A DNA stretch of 64,000 nucleotides from Mycolicibacterium peregrinum. Lineage in GTDB: Bacteria > Actinomycetota > Actinomycetes > Mycobacteriales > Mycobacteriaceae. Position numbers and translations under genes: made by a program. This document shows positions 35,182 through 44,200 of this stretch, piece after piece (position 1 is the stretch's first letter; each line of letters opens with the position of its first letter). The notes under the pieces were generated by a model. That model was not told where the DNA came from, did no database searches, and saw nothing but the letters and a program-made list of their open reading frames with translations. The stretch is from NCBI RefSeq assembly GCF_002102345.1, contig NZ_LQPP01000029.1, forward strand, positions 1 to 64,000, written 5' to 3'.

Positions 35182-35452
35182 CGGCTATGACGATGACCGC
35201 GATCGCCGTGGTCAACGGAGCCGCCAGACAGCCGATCAACACTCCGAGACCGACCTGTGTCGCCTTGCCGCCCGAGAAGTAGAGCAGGCCTCCGATCGCG
35301 ACCGCGATCAGGAGCGCGGGCAACACGAAGTAGAGCAGGAAGATCACGAAGTAACCCATTGTCACCGCGGCGAATTCGAATATGAGGCTGGTGACCAGAG
35401 CCGCCGCGAAGCTGAGAGGACCGAACTTGGTCGGCGCGGAGTTGTCCGTCAT
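35174..35452 (-). CDS. Small multi-pass membrane protein (ini insertion, gene 2)
   Basis: A 92-residue protein MTDNSAPTKFGPLSFAAALV with about three hydrophobic segments (LVTSLIFEFAAVTMGYFVIF, LLYFVLPALLIAVAIGGLLY and VGLGVLIGCLAAPLTTAIAV). No family recognised. It overlaps the preceding gene on its strand by 4 bp (ATGA), so translation is coupled. Its stop overlaps the end of iniA by 8 bp, convergently. The gene sits between iniA and iniC, which are adjacent in M. tuberculosis. The frame is open upstream to 35827, but that part is the other gene in another frame. Confidence 0.7.
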   Translation of the reverse strand: MTDNSAPTKFGPLSFAAALVTSLIFEFAAVTMGYFVIFLLYFVLPALLIAVAIGGLLYFSGGKATQVGLGVLIGCLAAPLTTAIAVIVIAVT

Positions 35453-35763
35453 TCGTAGATCCAGAATGCAGCGACCATCCAGCCGGTCAACACGGCTGCA
35501 GCCGACCCGGCGACAGCCAGACCCACGCCGCGCCAACGGGGTGATCGGTCTTTGAGGAGCACGATGCTGATCACGAGGGCGATCACGGTTGACGTCGCGG
35601 CCCCGGCCGACATCGTTGTCCGGAACGTGGCGCCGTCCAACACCCACTTTCCTGCCGCCCAGGTGGTCGACAGGAAGAGCGTCATCACCAACTGGAAAAT
35701 CAGCGGCACCGACCAGGTGGCGGTCCGCCAGGTGTCGGAACTGATCCTGCTCACAGATTCCAT
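35449..35763 (-). CDS. Small multi-pass membrane protein (ini insertion, gene 1)
   Basis: A 104-residue protein MESVSRISSDTWRTATWSVP with three or four hydrophobic segments (LIFQLVMTLFLSTTWAAG, TVIALVISIVLL, VGLAVAGSAAAVLTGWMVAA). No family recognised. It ends ATGA into the next small membrane protein, forming a two-gene operon that reads against iniA and iniC. The start could also be 9 bp upstream (MQHMESV). Its promoter would lie in the 35764-35889 gap, facing away from iniC. Confidence 0.65.
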   Translation of the reverse strand: MESVSRISSDTWRTATWSVPLIFQLVMTLFLSTTWAAGKWVLDGATFRTTMSAGAATSTVIALVISIVLLKDRSPRWRGVGLAVAGSAAAVLTGWMVAAFWIYE

Positions 35764-35889
35764 GTGCTGCACCTCCGTGCCTGCGGACCGAGAGGCTGAC
35801 CACGCGATCGCCTCGGTGAATATTCAAGCGTGTTCGGCACGATTTAAGCTCGAAGGGTTAACCAGCGTCGAAAGGTTGGACCCCGCAGC

Positions 35890-37380
35890 GTGAGCACGGC
35901 CGATCAGGTGCGCTCGATTCTGGGCGGCACCATCAAGGCGTACCGGGGCGATCCGGCCTACCGCAATCGGCCCGACGTACACAACGAGCTCGACCGCATC
36001 GGGCGCAGGCTCAACCAGCCGATCCGCATCGCGTTGGCCGGCACTCTCAAGGCGGGTAAGTCGACACTCGTCAACGCCTTGGTCGGGGAGGACATCGCGC
36101 CCACCGACGCCACCGAGGCGACCCGCATCGTCACCTGGTTCCGGCACGGGCCCACCCCCAAGGTGACCGCCAACCACCGTGGCGGGAGACGCGCCAATGT
36201 GCCGATCGCGCGGGATCCGCACGATCGCGGTCTCACCTTCAGCTTCGCCGGGCTGAACCCCGAGGACGTAGTCGATCTCGACGTCGAGTGGCCGGCGGCC
36301 GAGCTCATCGACACCACGATCATCGATACCCCCGGAACCTCGTCGCTGTCGCGCGATGTGTCGATGCGGACCCACCGGCTCCTGGTGCCCGAGGACGGCG
36401 TGCCTCGCGTCGACGCGGTGGTGTTCCTGCTGCGTACCCTCAACGCCGCCGACATCGCCCTGCTCAAACAGATCGGCGAGCTCGTCGGCGGGTCATCCGG
36501 CGCTCTCGGCGTCATCGGGGTGGCGTCGCGCGCCGATGAGATCGGTGCCGGGCGCATCGACGCGATGATGTCGGCCAAGGACGTGGCCAAGCGGTTCACC
36601 GAGGAGATGGACAAGACCGGGATCTGCCAGGCCGTGGTCCCGGTGTCCGGTCTGCTGGCCCTGACCGCCCGCACCCTGCGGCAGAGCGAGTTCGTCGCGC
36701 TGCAGAAGCTCGCGGGCATCGAGCCGGCCCAGCTGACGAAGGCCATGCTTTCGGTGGACCGGTTCGTGCGCGAGGACAGCTCGCTGCCGGTGGACGCGGC
36801 CACCCGCGCGGCGCTGTTGGACCGGTTCGGCATGTTCGGCATCCGGATCTCGATCGCGGTGATGCACGCCGGGGTGTCCGACTCCGTGGCCCTGGCCGAC
36901 GAACTGCTGGAACGCAGCGGCCTGATCGCCCTACGCGACGTCATCGACCAGCAGTTCGCGCAGCGTTCGGAGCTGCTCAAGGCGCACACGGCGCTGCTGT
37001 CGTTGCGGCAGTTCGTGCAGCGCAACCCGATCTACGCGACGCCCTACATCCTCGCCGACATCGACCCGCTGCTCGCCGACACCCATGCCTTCGAGGAACT
37101 GCGCTTGCTCAGCCTGTTGCGCTCGCGTCCCACGACGCTGAACGAGGACGAGATGGCGTCACTGCGCCGCATCATCGGTGGCTCGGGCACCGATGCGGCC
37201 AGCCGGCTCGGACTTCAGCCCGATGCGCCGTTCGACGGGCCCCGCGCGGCTTTCGCGGCGGCGCAGCGTTGGCGGCGGCGTGCCGAGCACCCCCTCAACG
37301 ACCCGTTCACCACGCGGGCCTGCCGGGCCGCGGTCCGCAGCGCCGAGGCGCTGGTGGCCGAGTACTCGGCTCGGCACTAA
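35890..37380 (+). CDS. iniC: IniC, dynamin-like GTPase
   Basis: A 496-residue dynamin-like protein. The G1 loop is GTLKAGKS (51-58), followed by the conserved T of ATRIVTWF and the G3 motif DTPG at about 146-149. In place of TKxD it has SRADEIG, as I recall for IniC. A helical region follows with no clear membrane segment. It starts at a GTG behind GAAAGGTTGGA, the same sequence that precedes the iniB ATG. It acts with IniA in the membrane-stress response, and its GTPase activity is inferred. It is followed 31 bp later by an Hsp70-like gene on the same strand, so that gene is probably part of the iniC transcript. Confidence 0.93.
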   Translation: MSTADQVRSILGGTIKAYRGDPAYRNRPDVHNELDRIGRRLNQPIRIALAGTLKAGKSTLVNALVGEDIAPTDATEATRIVTWFRHGPTPKVTANHRGGRRANVPIARDPHDRGLTFSFAGLNPEDVVDLDVEWPAAELIDTTIIDTPGTSSLSRDVSMRTHRLLVPEDGVPRVDAVVFLLRTLNAADIALLKQIGELVGGSSGALGVIGVASRADEIGAGRIDAMMSAKDVAKRFTEEMDKTGICQAVVPVSGLLALTARTLRQSEFVALQKLAGIEPAQLTKAMLSVDRFVREDSSLPVDAATRAALLDRFGMFGIRISIAVMHAGVSDSVALADELLERSGLIALRDVIDQQFAQRSELLKAHTALLSLRQFVQRNPIYATPYILADIDPLLADTHAFEELRLLSLLRSRPTTLNEDEMASLRRIIGGSGTDAASRLGLQPDAPFDGPRAAFAAAQRWRRRAEHPLNDPFTTRACRAAVRSAEALVAEYSARH

Positions 37381-37410
37381 CGAATCGGGCGCCACCGCCG
37401 ACATACAGGT

Positions 37411-39273
37411 ATGCGTGATTGCCTGGGGTTGTCCGTGGGGGCGACCAATCTGGTGGCGATCGCCGACCACACGCCGTTGGTGCGGCGGGCGGTGCTCACC
37501 GTGTCCGGGCATCGTGGGCCTGTGGTCGGTGCGCCGTCCTCTGCCGATTTCGGGCTGGTGTTCACCGATTTCGTGGGACGGGTCGGCGATCCGGTGCCGC
37601 TGGTCGCCGCCGACGGTTCGACGCATCGCGCCGAGCAATTGTTGGCCGGGGCGATCGAGGCGCTGACGCGTGAGGTGAGCCCCGCGCAGCGTCCGGATGC
37701 CTCGGTGGTGGCGGTGCCCTCGCATTGGAACTCGGCGGCTTTCGATTCTGTCCGGCGGGCGATGCCCGGCGTCCGGGTGGTTCCCGATTCGGTCGCCGCG
37801 CTCACGGCCATCCAGTCCTATCCGGGTCTGCTCGCCCGCGGGGTGGTCGCCCTGTGCGACTTCGGCGGGACCGGTACCAGCCTGACCTTGGCCGACGCTG
37901 CCGCGGGATTCGCGACCATCGGCCAGACGGTGCGGTTCGACGAGTTTTCCGGCGATCTGATCGACCAGGAAGTGCTGCGGCTCGTCCTGCGCAATCTGGA
38001 GGCCGAACCCGCCGGCACCGCAGCGGTGACCACACTGGCCCGGCTGCGGGATGAGTGCCGCGACGCCAAGGAACGGTTGAGCGACCAGAGCGCCACCAGC
38101 CTGGCCGGGGTTGGCAGCGCGATGAGGCTCACCCGTGCCGAGCTCGACGCGGTAGTCGATCAGCCGCTCGGTGGCGTTGTCGAGGCCCTGCTGGACCTGC
38201 TGCGCCGCAACGGTATTCACCCGGCACAGCTGGCGGCGTTGGTCACTGTCGGCGGCGGAGCGCGAATACCACTTGTCACCCAACGGCTTTCATCGGCTTT
38301 CCGGCTTCCGGTCACCACCGTGCCGCAGGCCCAGGTGATCGCCGCGGTCGGAGCCGGTTTGCTGGCCCGACGCGGGGCCGACGAGACCGCGACGCAGGTG
38401 GCGGTTGGTCCTGTGGCTGCGTCTGCTGTCGCGGCTTCGGCGACCGGCACGGTGGCCGCGTCCGCGCTGGCCTGGTCGGTGGAAGATTCGGCAGCTGAGG
38501 TCGCAGAGTTCATTCCCGAATCGGTGACCGAGGATTCGGCCCGGCCCGAATTCGTGTTCTCCGAACCACCTGTGGCACCCGCTCCCGCGCGTGTCGCCTG
38601 GTACCGGCGCGGCGGGGTGGTGGCCTATGCGGCGGTGTTCCTGGCCGTTGTCGGCACCGTCGGCATGGTGTTGTCGGCGCGGGCCGACCGCCTCGACTCC
38701 GCGGTCTCCGGGCTGACCGCGCCGCGGACGGATCCGGCCGAGTCCCCGTTGGCCCAGGCCGCGCCCGCGCCGCCCACTCGGACCGTGGTGGTGCGTGATC
38801 CGTCCTGGCCAGGTACTGGTACTGGTGAGCCCGCACAGGCTGCGCCGCGCCCGGCGGCCGCGCCACGGATGGTGCAGAGCGCGCAGAGTCCACCCGTTCC
38901 GCAGCGAGTGGCTCCCGCGCCGCAGGCGCCCCTGCCACCGCCGGCCGCTCCGGCACCCGCGCCGCTGCCTGCACCTCCGGTAGCACTTCCGCCGATTCCA
39001 GTGCCGCCGTTGGTGTTTCCGCCCGTCACGCTTCCGCAGTTGCCGATCCCGACGTTCACGCCGCCGCCGTCACCTAGCCCGTCGCCGACTCCTTCGCCCA
39101 GTCCGTCACCGACCCCTTCGCCGACGACTGAGCCCACACACACCCCAGAGCCGACGCCTGAGCCGACACATGCGCCAGAGCCCACGCCGGAGCCCACGCA
39201 TTCACCGGAGCCCACCAAGGCACCCGAGCCCACGCCTGCAGCCACGCCTACCTCAGCTGCTCCGGCACCCTGA
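37411..39273 (+). CDS. Hsp70-like actin-fold membrane protein with Pro/Thr-repeat tail
   Basis: A 620-residue paralogue of 29287-31071. The nucleotide-binding domain spans 1-325: GLSVGATN (6-13), AVPSHWN (101-107), DFGGTGTSLTL (150-160), CRDAKERLS (216-224) and GGGARIPLV (281-289). The phosphate-1 Asp is again Ser. There is no substrate-binding domain. WYRR (397-400), a transmembrane helix (401-422) and a long Pro-rich tail follow, ending in tandem PEPTPEPTH units. Its position 31 bp after iniC suggests co-transcription. The domain should be cytoplasmic and the tail outside, long enough to reach into the cell wall. Function unknown. Confidence 0.8.
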   Translation: MRDCLGLSVGATNLVAIADHTPLVRRAVLTVSGHRGPVVGAPSSADFGLVFTDFVGRVGDPVPLVAADGSTHRAEQLLAGAIEALTREVSPAQRPDASVVAVPSHWNSAAFDSVRRAMPGVRVVPDSVAALTAIQSYPGLLARGVVALCDFGGTGTSLTLADAAAGFATIGQTVRFDEFSGDLIDQEVLRLVLRNLEAEPAGTAAVTTLARLRDECRDAKERLSDQSATSLAGVGSAMRLTRAELDAVVDQPLGGVVEALLDLLRRNGIHPAQLAALVTVGGGARIPLVTQRLSSAFRLPVTTVPQAQVIAAVGAGLLARRGADETATQVAVGPVAASAVAASATGTVAASALAWSVEDSAAEVAEFIPESVTEDSARPEFVFSEPPVAPAPARVAWYRRGGVVAYAAVFLAVVGTVGMVLSARADRLDSAVSGLTAPRTDPAESPLAQAAPAPPTRTVVVRDPSWPGTGTGEPAQAAPRPAAAPRMVQSAQSPPVPQRVAPAPQAPLPPPAAPAPAPLPAPPVALPPIPVPPLVFPPVTLPQLPIPTFTPPPSPSPSPTPSPSPSPTPSPTTEPTHTPEPTPEPTHAPEPTPEPTHSPEPTKAPEPTPAATPTSAAPAP

Positions 39274-39280
39274 ACCGCTT

Positions 39281-39323
39281 ACGCGGCGGATCGCTGCTTG
39301 ATAGTGACTGCAATCCGCCGCGT
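39281..39323. terminator. Hairpin between convergent genes
   Basis: Perfect 11-bp stem ACGCGGCGGAT (39281-39291) / ATCCGCCGCGT (39313-39323) with a 21-base loop. It lies between the stop of the Hsp70-like gene (39273) and the stop of the Thr-rich gene (39339), and may serve both. Confidence 0.6.
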
Positions 39324-39338
39324 TGAGTGCCGAGCCAG

Positions 39339-39806
39339 TTAGGGGTTGCCTGCGGGCGGCGGCGTTGTCGTCGTCACCGGCGCAGTGGTGGTTGTCGTCG
39401 GCGGGGCCGTCGTCGTGGTCGTGGTCTCGGTCGTCGTGACGGGCTCAGTGGTTGTGGTCGTGGCGGTGGTTTCCTCGACCGTGGTGGTCGGTACGAGCGT
39501 CTCGGTGACCGTGTGAGTCGGCGCCGGAACCAGCGGGGCCGAGGTGGCGACCGATGTGGTGGTGGTAGCCGTAGTCGACGTGGTGGTAGTCGTGGTTGTC
39601 GACGAGGAATCGGACGAGAACAGCTGCACCAGGGCATAGATGACCAGCGCCGCGATGACTGCACCCGCAGCGCCCATGCCGATCAGTGCGGCGGGCTTGC
39701 GGTACCACGGGACGGGCTCGGGAGTGGGCGGCGCGGGCGCTTCGGAATACTCGCCGTAGCTGGGCGCGTACTGGGTGGGCTCGTCGTCGTCGTAATAGTT
39801 CGACAC
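39339..39806 (-). CDS. Single-pass membrane protein with Thr-rich external tail
   Basis: A 155-residue protein with an acidic N-terminus (MSNYYDDDEPTQYAPSYGEY), WYRKP (about 35-39), one transmembrane helix (about 40-64) and a tail of nearly 90 residues composed mostly of Thr, Val and Pro. The WY[KR][KR]-helix-Thr-tail module is the same as the C-terminal part of the Hsp70-like protein at 29287-31071. The tail would be exposed and may be O-mannosylated, as Thr-rich exported mycobacterial proteins are. It forms an operon with the gene 19 bp upstream. No family recognised. Confidence 0.7.
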   Translation of the reverse strand: MSNYYDDDEPTQYAPSYGEYSEAPAPPTPEPVPWYRKPAALIGMGAAGAVIAALVIYALVQLFSSDSSSTTTTTTTSTTATTTTSVATSAPLVPAPTHTVTETLVPTTTVEETTATTTTTEPVTTTETTTTTTAPPTTTTTAPVTTTTPPPAGNP

Positions 39807-39825
39807 GCGCCGATGGTAGGCGGGG

Positions 39826-40311
39826 TCAGCCGCCGGGCGGGGGATACAGCGTGCGTGTCACGTTGGTACGCGGCCGGTAGTGCGTCGTGGGGTACTCCCC
39901 GTAGTCGCCGCCCGGCTGGGTGTACGACGGCGTGGTCGCTGTCGTGGTGGTCGTCGTTGTCGTCGTGGTGGTCTCGGACGACGTGGTGGGCGATGTCTCG
40001 GTCGTCTCCGACGGCGAGGTGGTCGTGGTGTCGGACGGCACGCCGAACTCGGTGGTCACCGGCAGGCGGGAGGTGGTGGTCCGGGTCGTGGTGGACTTCG
40101 TGGTCTTCGAGGTCGACGTATAGGCGGGCGGGACGAAATCGATGGGAGCGTCCTCGGGCCCTCCGGAGCTGGTCAGCGAGATCACCGCCCACAGCACCAA
40201 GCCGATCACGGCGAGGGCTGCAGCACTGGCTCCCGCCACGGCCGGCGTCGAGTGATGCCAGGGCGCCTCGGGAGGCTGCCCCTGATCGTCCTCGTCACCG
40301 GCCACGGGCAC
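39826..40311 (-). CDS. Second single-pass membrane protein with Thr-rich tail
   Basis: A 161-residue protein, MPVAGDEDDQGQPPEAPWHH, then one transmembrane helix (about 24-50, VAGASAAALAVIGLVLWAVI) and a tail rich in Thr and Ser (about 75-140), ending with a Tyr/Pro-rich piece (GGDYGEYPTTHYRPR). Same overall plan as the next gene, but sequence similarity outside the composition is weak. The two are 19 bp apart on one strand and are probably co-transcribed. No function can be assigned. It is downstream of the F420-type oxidoreductase gene with 33 bp between, so it could be part of a longer transcript. Confidence 0.68.
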   Translation of the reverse strand: MPVAGDEDDQGQPPEAPWHHSTPAVAGASAAALAVIGLVLWAVISLTSSGGPEDAPIDFVPPAYTSTSKTTKSTTTRTTTSRLPVTTEFGVPSDTTTTSPSETTETSPTTSSETTTTTTTTTTTATTPSYTQPGGDYGEYPTTHYRPRTNVTRTLYPPPGG

Positions 40312-40344
40312 CGATACTATGCCCGGCCCTGAAGCGGGCTTCGG

Positions 40345-41274
40345 TCAGCTCAACTGACGGACGACTTCACCGGCGAAGAGCTCGAGATGATCCAGATCGG
40401 ACTGGTCGAGCATTTGCAGGTAGACCCGCTGCACACCGGCCTCCAGGAACGGTCCCAGCTTGTCGACGATCTCGGCGGGTGTGCCGACCAGGGGCGAATT
40501 GCTGCGCAGCTCGTCCACCTCGCGGTTGATCGCCGCGGCGCGCTCGGCGATCTGCGCTTCGTCGCGGCCCGCACACAGCACGAAGGCCGCCGAGTAGGTC
40601 AGTGCGTCGGTCGGGCGTCCGGCGTCCGCCACGGCGCCGGCCACCCGCGCGAACTGTGTTTTCAGGGTGTCCAGCGGCACGAACGGCACGTTGAACTCCG
40701 ACGCGAACTCCGCGGCCAGTGCCGGGGTGCGCTTGGCGCCCATCCCGCCGATGACGATCGGCAGAGCTGACTGTGCGGGCTTGGGCAGCGCCGGTGAGTC
40801 GACGACGGAGTAGTGCCTGCCGGTGAAATCGAAGGTCTGGCCAACCGGCGTCTTCCACATGCCGGTGAGGACGCGCAGCTGCTCTTCGAGCCGGTCGAAA
40901 CGCTCACCCAGTGGCGGGAACGGGATGGCGTAGGCCTGGTGCTCGGCCTCGAACCAGCCCGCACCGAGGCCCAATTCGACACGGCCACCGCTCATCTCGT
41001 CGACCTGTGCCACCGAGATGGCCAGCGGTCCTGGATGGCGGAACGTGGCCGAGGTGACCATGGTGCCCAGTCGGATCGTCGAGGTCTCCCGTGCGAGTCC
41101 GGCCAGCGTCACCCAGGAATCCGTCGGCCCGGGCAGCCCGTCACCACTCATCGCCAGGTAGTGGTCGGACCTGAAGAATGCCGAGTAGCCGAGGGCTTCG
41201 GCAGCGCGAGCCACCGCGAGCTGGTCAGAGTAGGTAGCGCCTTGCTGGGGTTCGACGAACACACGGAAATCCAC
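40345..41274 (-). CDS. LLM-class (F420-type) oxidoreductase
   Basis: A 309-residue luciferase-like TIM-barrel enzyme of the TIGR03619/TIGR03560-like F420 group: VFVEPQQGATYSDQLAVARAAEALGYSAFFRSDHY at the start, the block IRLGTMVTSATFRHPGPLAISVAQVDEMSGGRVELGLGAGWF, and IVIGGMGAKRTPALAAEFA. The start is taken at GTG 41274 (DFRVFVEPQQ follows) because it fits the family and clears the upstream gene, whose stop is at 41297. The frame stays open upstream to 41328. Substrate unknown; cofactor inferred. Confidence 0.8.
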   Translation of the reverse strand: MDFRVFVEPQQGATYSDQLAVARAAEALGYSAFFRSDHYLAMSGDGLPGPTDSWVTLAGLARETSTIRLGTMVTSATFRHPGPLAISVAQVDEMSGGRVELGLGAGWFEAEHQAYAIPFPPLGERFDRLEEQLRVLTGMWKTPVGQTFDFTGRHYSVVDSPALPKPAQSALPIVIGGMGAKRTPALAAEFASEFNVPFVPLDTLKTQFARVAGAVADAGRPTDALTYSAAFVLCAGRDEAQIAERAAAINREVDELRSNSPLVGTPAEIVDKLGPFLEAGVQRVYLQMLDQSDLDHLELFAGEVVRQLS

Positions 41275-41296
41275 GACCGCCAGCCTATCGGCGATC

Positions 41297-44200
41297 TCAA
41301 GTGGGCGGCTGTTGAGTGAGTTGATCAAACCTTGCGAGCGCGGCGTCGAGGTCCGCCTCGTCGTACATCTCGCAGCGGTTCACCGCGTCGCCGTCGACCG
41401 TGAAAACCACGATCTGTCGCCACTCGGCATCAAAGCCCTCCTCCGAGCTCCCGTGCGCCGTTTGGGTGATGACCGCGCCGAGTTTGTTGAGGCGGTGGAC
41501 GGTCTCGATGTGAGTCTTCAGGTCGGGCGACACGTCCCAGGCCGCATGGATGTACGGGAACAGGTCGCCAGACATGAACGCGACCCCGTGTCGGTGGTCG
41601 ACGTCCTGAAAGTCTGGAGTCACTTGGGGCGCCTCGTGTCGGTTGAGTGCGGCATAGCCCTCTGTGATGGCCGACCACACTTGTGGATAGGCAGCCGCTT
41701 CACCGGCCAGGTATCGCGCGTCGAGTTCAGCGAGAGCAGCCTCGAAATCGTCGACGTCGAAGGTGACCACGGCGGAGATGCGCTCGTCGGTATCCACGAC
41801 GACGACTTCGAGAAGGTTGACTTGATACGCATCGGTCTGTTCGTGGCCGACTGCGTATTGAGAGTGCCTGAGCGCCAGGCGTTCACCGCGTGTCGCAAGG
41901 ACTGCTGTCGTTGTGACCCCAGCGCCGAGTCCGGCGATCACGCGGGCGTCTTCGAGAGCAGCATCCCGCCCGTTCCGAATGCCGGCACTGACTATGTGAC
42001 GACGATCCTCACTGCAGATGTCGTCGGCCAGCATGTCCGCCATCGCGTCCAGATCGGCTTCTGCCAAACACTTCTGGAAGCGTTCGAACGCACGATTTGC
42101 CGTGTTGCTCAGCGTCGCCGTGTGACTGAGTTCGTCGAACCGCGCGAGAGCGATCTCGAGGTCTGCCTCATCGAACATCTCGCTGCGGTTGAACTGCTCG
42201 CCGCCGAGCGTCATGAGGTGGATTTCGCGCCATTCCGCCTCGAAGCCCTCCCGCGAAGTTCCGTGCAACGCATGGGTGACGACGGCACCTCGATCGTTCA
42301 ATCGATGTACCGCCTCGATGCGGAAGCTGATGTCGGGAATCTGATCCCAGGCGCGGCGGGTGTAGTCCTTGATGTCGCCGGGCGCGAAAGCTGTCACCCG
42401 CCGGTGATCGACGCTCACATGACCGGCGGTCGTTGCAGGCATTTCACGCCGGTTGAGTGCGGCGTATGCGCCCACGACCGCCGACCACGAATGTGCTTGC
42501 GGCGCTGCTTCACCGGCGAGGTAACGCGCGTCGAGCTCGTCAAAAGCCGCATTCAGATCATCGACGTCGAATTGGATGACGACCACGACCCGTTGGTCGT
42601 CATTGATTTCGGCGATGCCGAGCAACTCGTTATGAAACGCGTCGCGTCCCTCGCCTGAGAAACGGAGGTGACGCAGTGCAAGGCGGTTACCGCGTGTCGC
42701 AATGACTGTCGACGTTATGGACCTGGCCCCGAGGTTGGCGCCCGCCTGGATGTTCGCGATCATCGCGGTCCGACCGCGCCGGATGCCTGCGTTCGCAACG
42801 CGTCGGCGGTCGTCGTCGAGAATGTCCTCGCCTATCACCGCTTTCATCGCTGTCCAATCGCGGGAAGCGAAATAGGCGAATATGCGTTCGTACACTCGGC
42901 TGGCCGCGTTCTCCAGCCGCTGCGCCGGTCGACTGAGTTCATCGAAGCGGGTGAGCGCGGCGGCGAGGTCTGTCTCGTCGAAGACCTCCAAGCTGCTCAG
43001 CTGCGCGCCATCGGCGGTGAGAATGATGACGTCCCGCCACTCGGCATCGAAGCCCTCTTTCGAGGTACCTTTCAAGACCTGGGTAAACAGCGCTCCTGAA
43101 TTATTCAGCCGATGTACAGCCTCGATGCGGAGATTGATATCCGGCGCGACATCCCACGTCGCGTGGATGTACGGGGTGATGTCGCCGGGTTCGAACGCTG
43201 TCGCGCGCCGGTGGTCGATGGTTACCCAGTCCGACGTTGTCATCAACGGCTCACGCCGGTTGAAAGCCGCGACATTCCGGGCGATGGCCATCCACGTTTG
43301 CGCGTGGCCGACGGATTCACCAGCGAGGTATCGCGTGTCCAGTTCGGCGACCGCGGCATCGACGTCGTCGGGGTCGAAGGTGACCGTAGCCGCAATCCGA
43401 TTGTCGGCGTCCACCTCGATCACGTGCAGGAGATCGAGGCCGAACTCCTCGGGTGCCCCACCGCCGAGCGAGAATCGGGCTCGGACGAGGACGACACGTT
43501 CCCCACGGGTCGCGATGGCGTGCGGGAACTGTGTGGCGCCGAGATCAGCTGCTATCCGGAAGCCTTCGATGAAGGCATTCCGGCCGGTCTGCAGGTCAGC
43601 GTTGATCACCCGACGGCGGTCATCGAAGCTGATGTCGTCAATCACCATGCGCGCCATGGCTTCCCAATCGCGGGCTGCGAACAGCTCCAGAAATCGATCG
43701 GTGGCCCGGCTTGCCGTGTTCTCCAACCGCCGGACTGGCCGGCTGAGTTCGTCGAGCTTCGCAAGCGCGACGTCGAGGTCTTCCTCGTCGAACAGCTCGC
43801 CGCGATTGACGAGCTCGCCTTCGAACGTGAGGAGGATGACCTCACGCCATTCGGCTGTGAACCCCGCTTGGGACGTTCCATGCACCACATGGGTGATCAG
43901 CGCCCCGACGTTGTTGAGCCGATGGACGGTCTCGATATAACCGTTGACATCGGGTGCGAGGTCCCATGTGGCGCGCATGTATTCGGGCGCCTCACCAGGC
44001 GAGAACGCTCTTCCTCGCCGGTGGTCTATTGTCATGCAGTCCGAGGTCAGATTGAGTTCTTGGCGGTTCGCTGCGGCGTAGTTCTTCAGGACGACGGACC
44101 AGGTCTGCGCATACGGGGCGGCCTCACCTGCGAAGTAGCGGACGTCGAGTTCGGCGAGGGCGGCATCGAAGTCATCGAGATCGAACACGACCTTTTCGGT

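Noticed and set aside
39060..39265. Possible DNA-level repeat region apart from the gene
   Set aside because: The repeats are PEPTP/PT codons of the Hsp70-like protein tail and are explained by its coding sequence.
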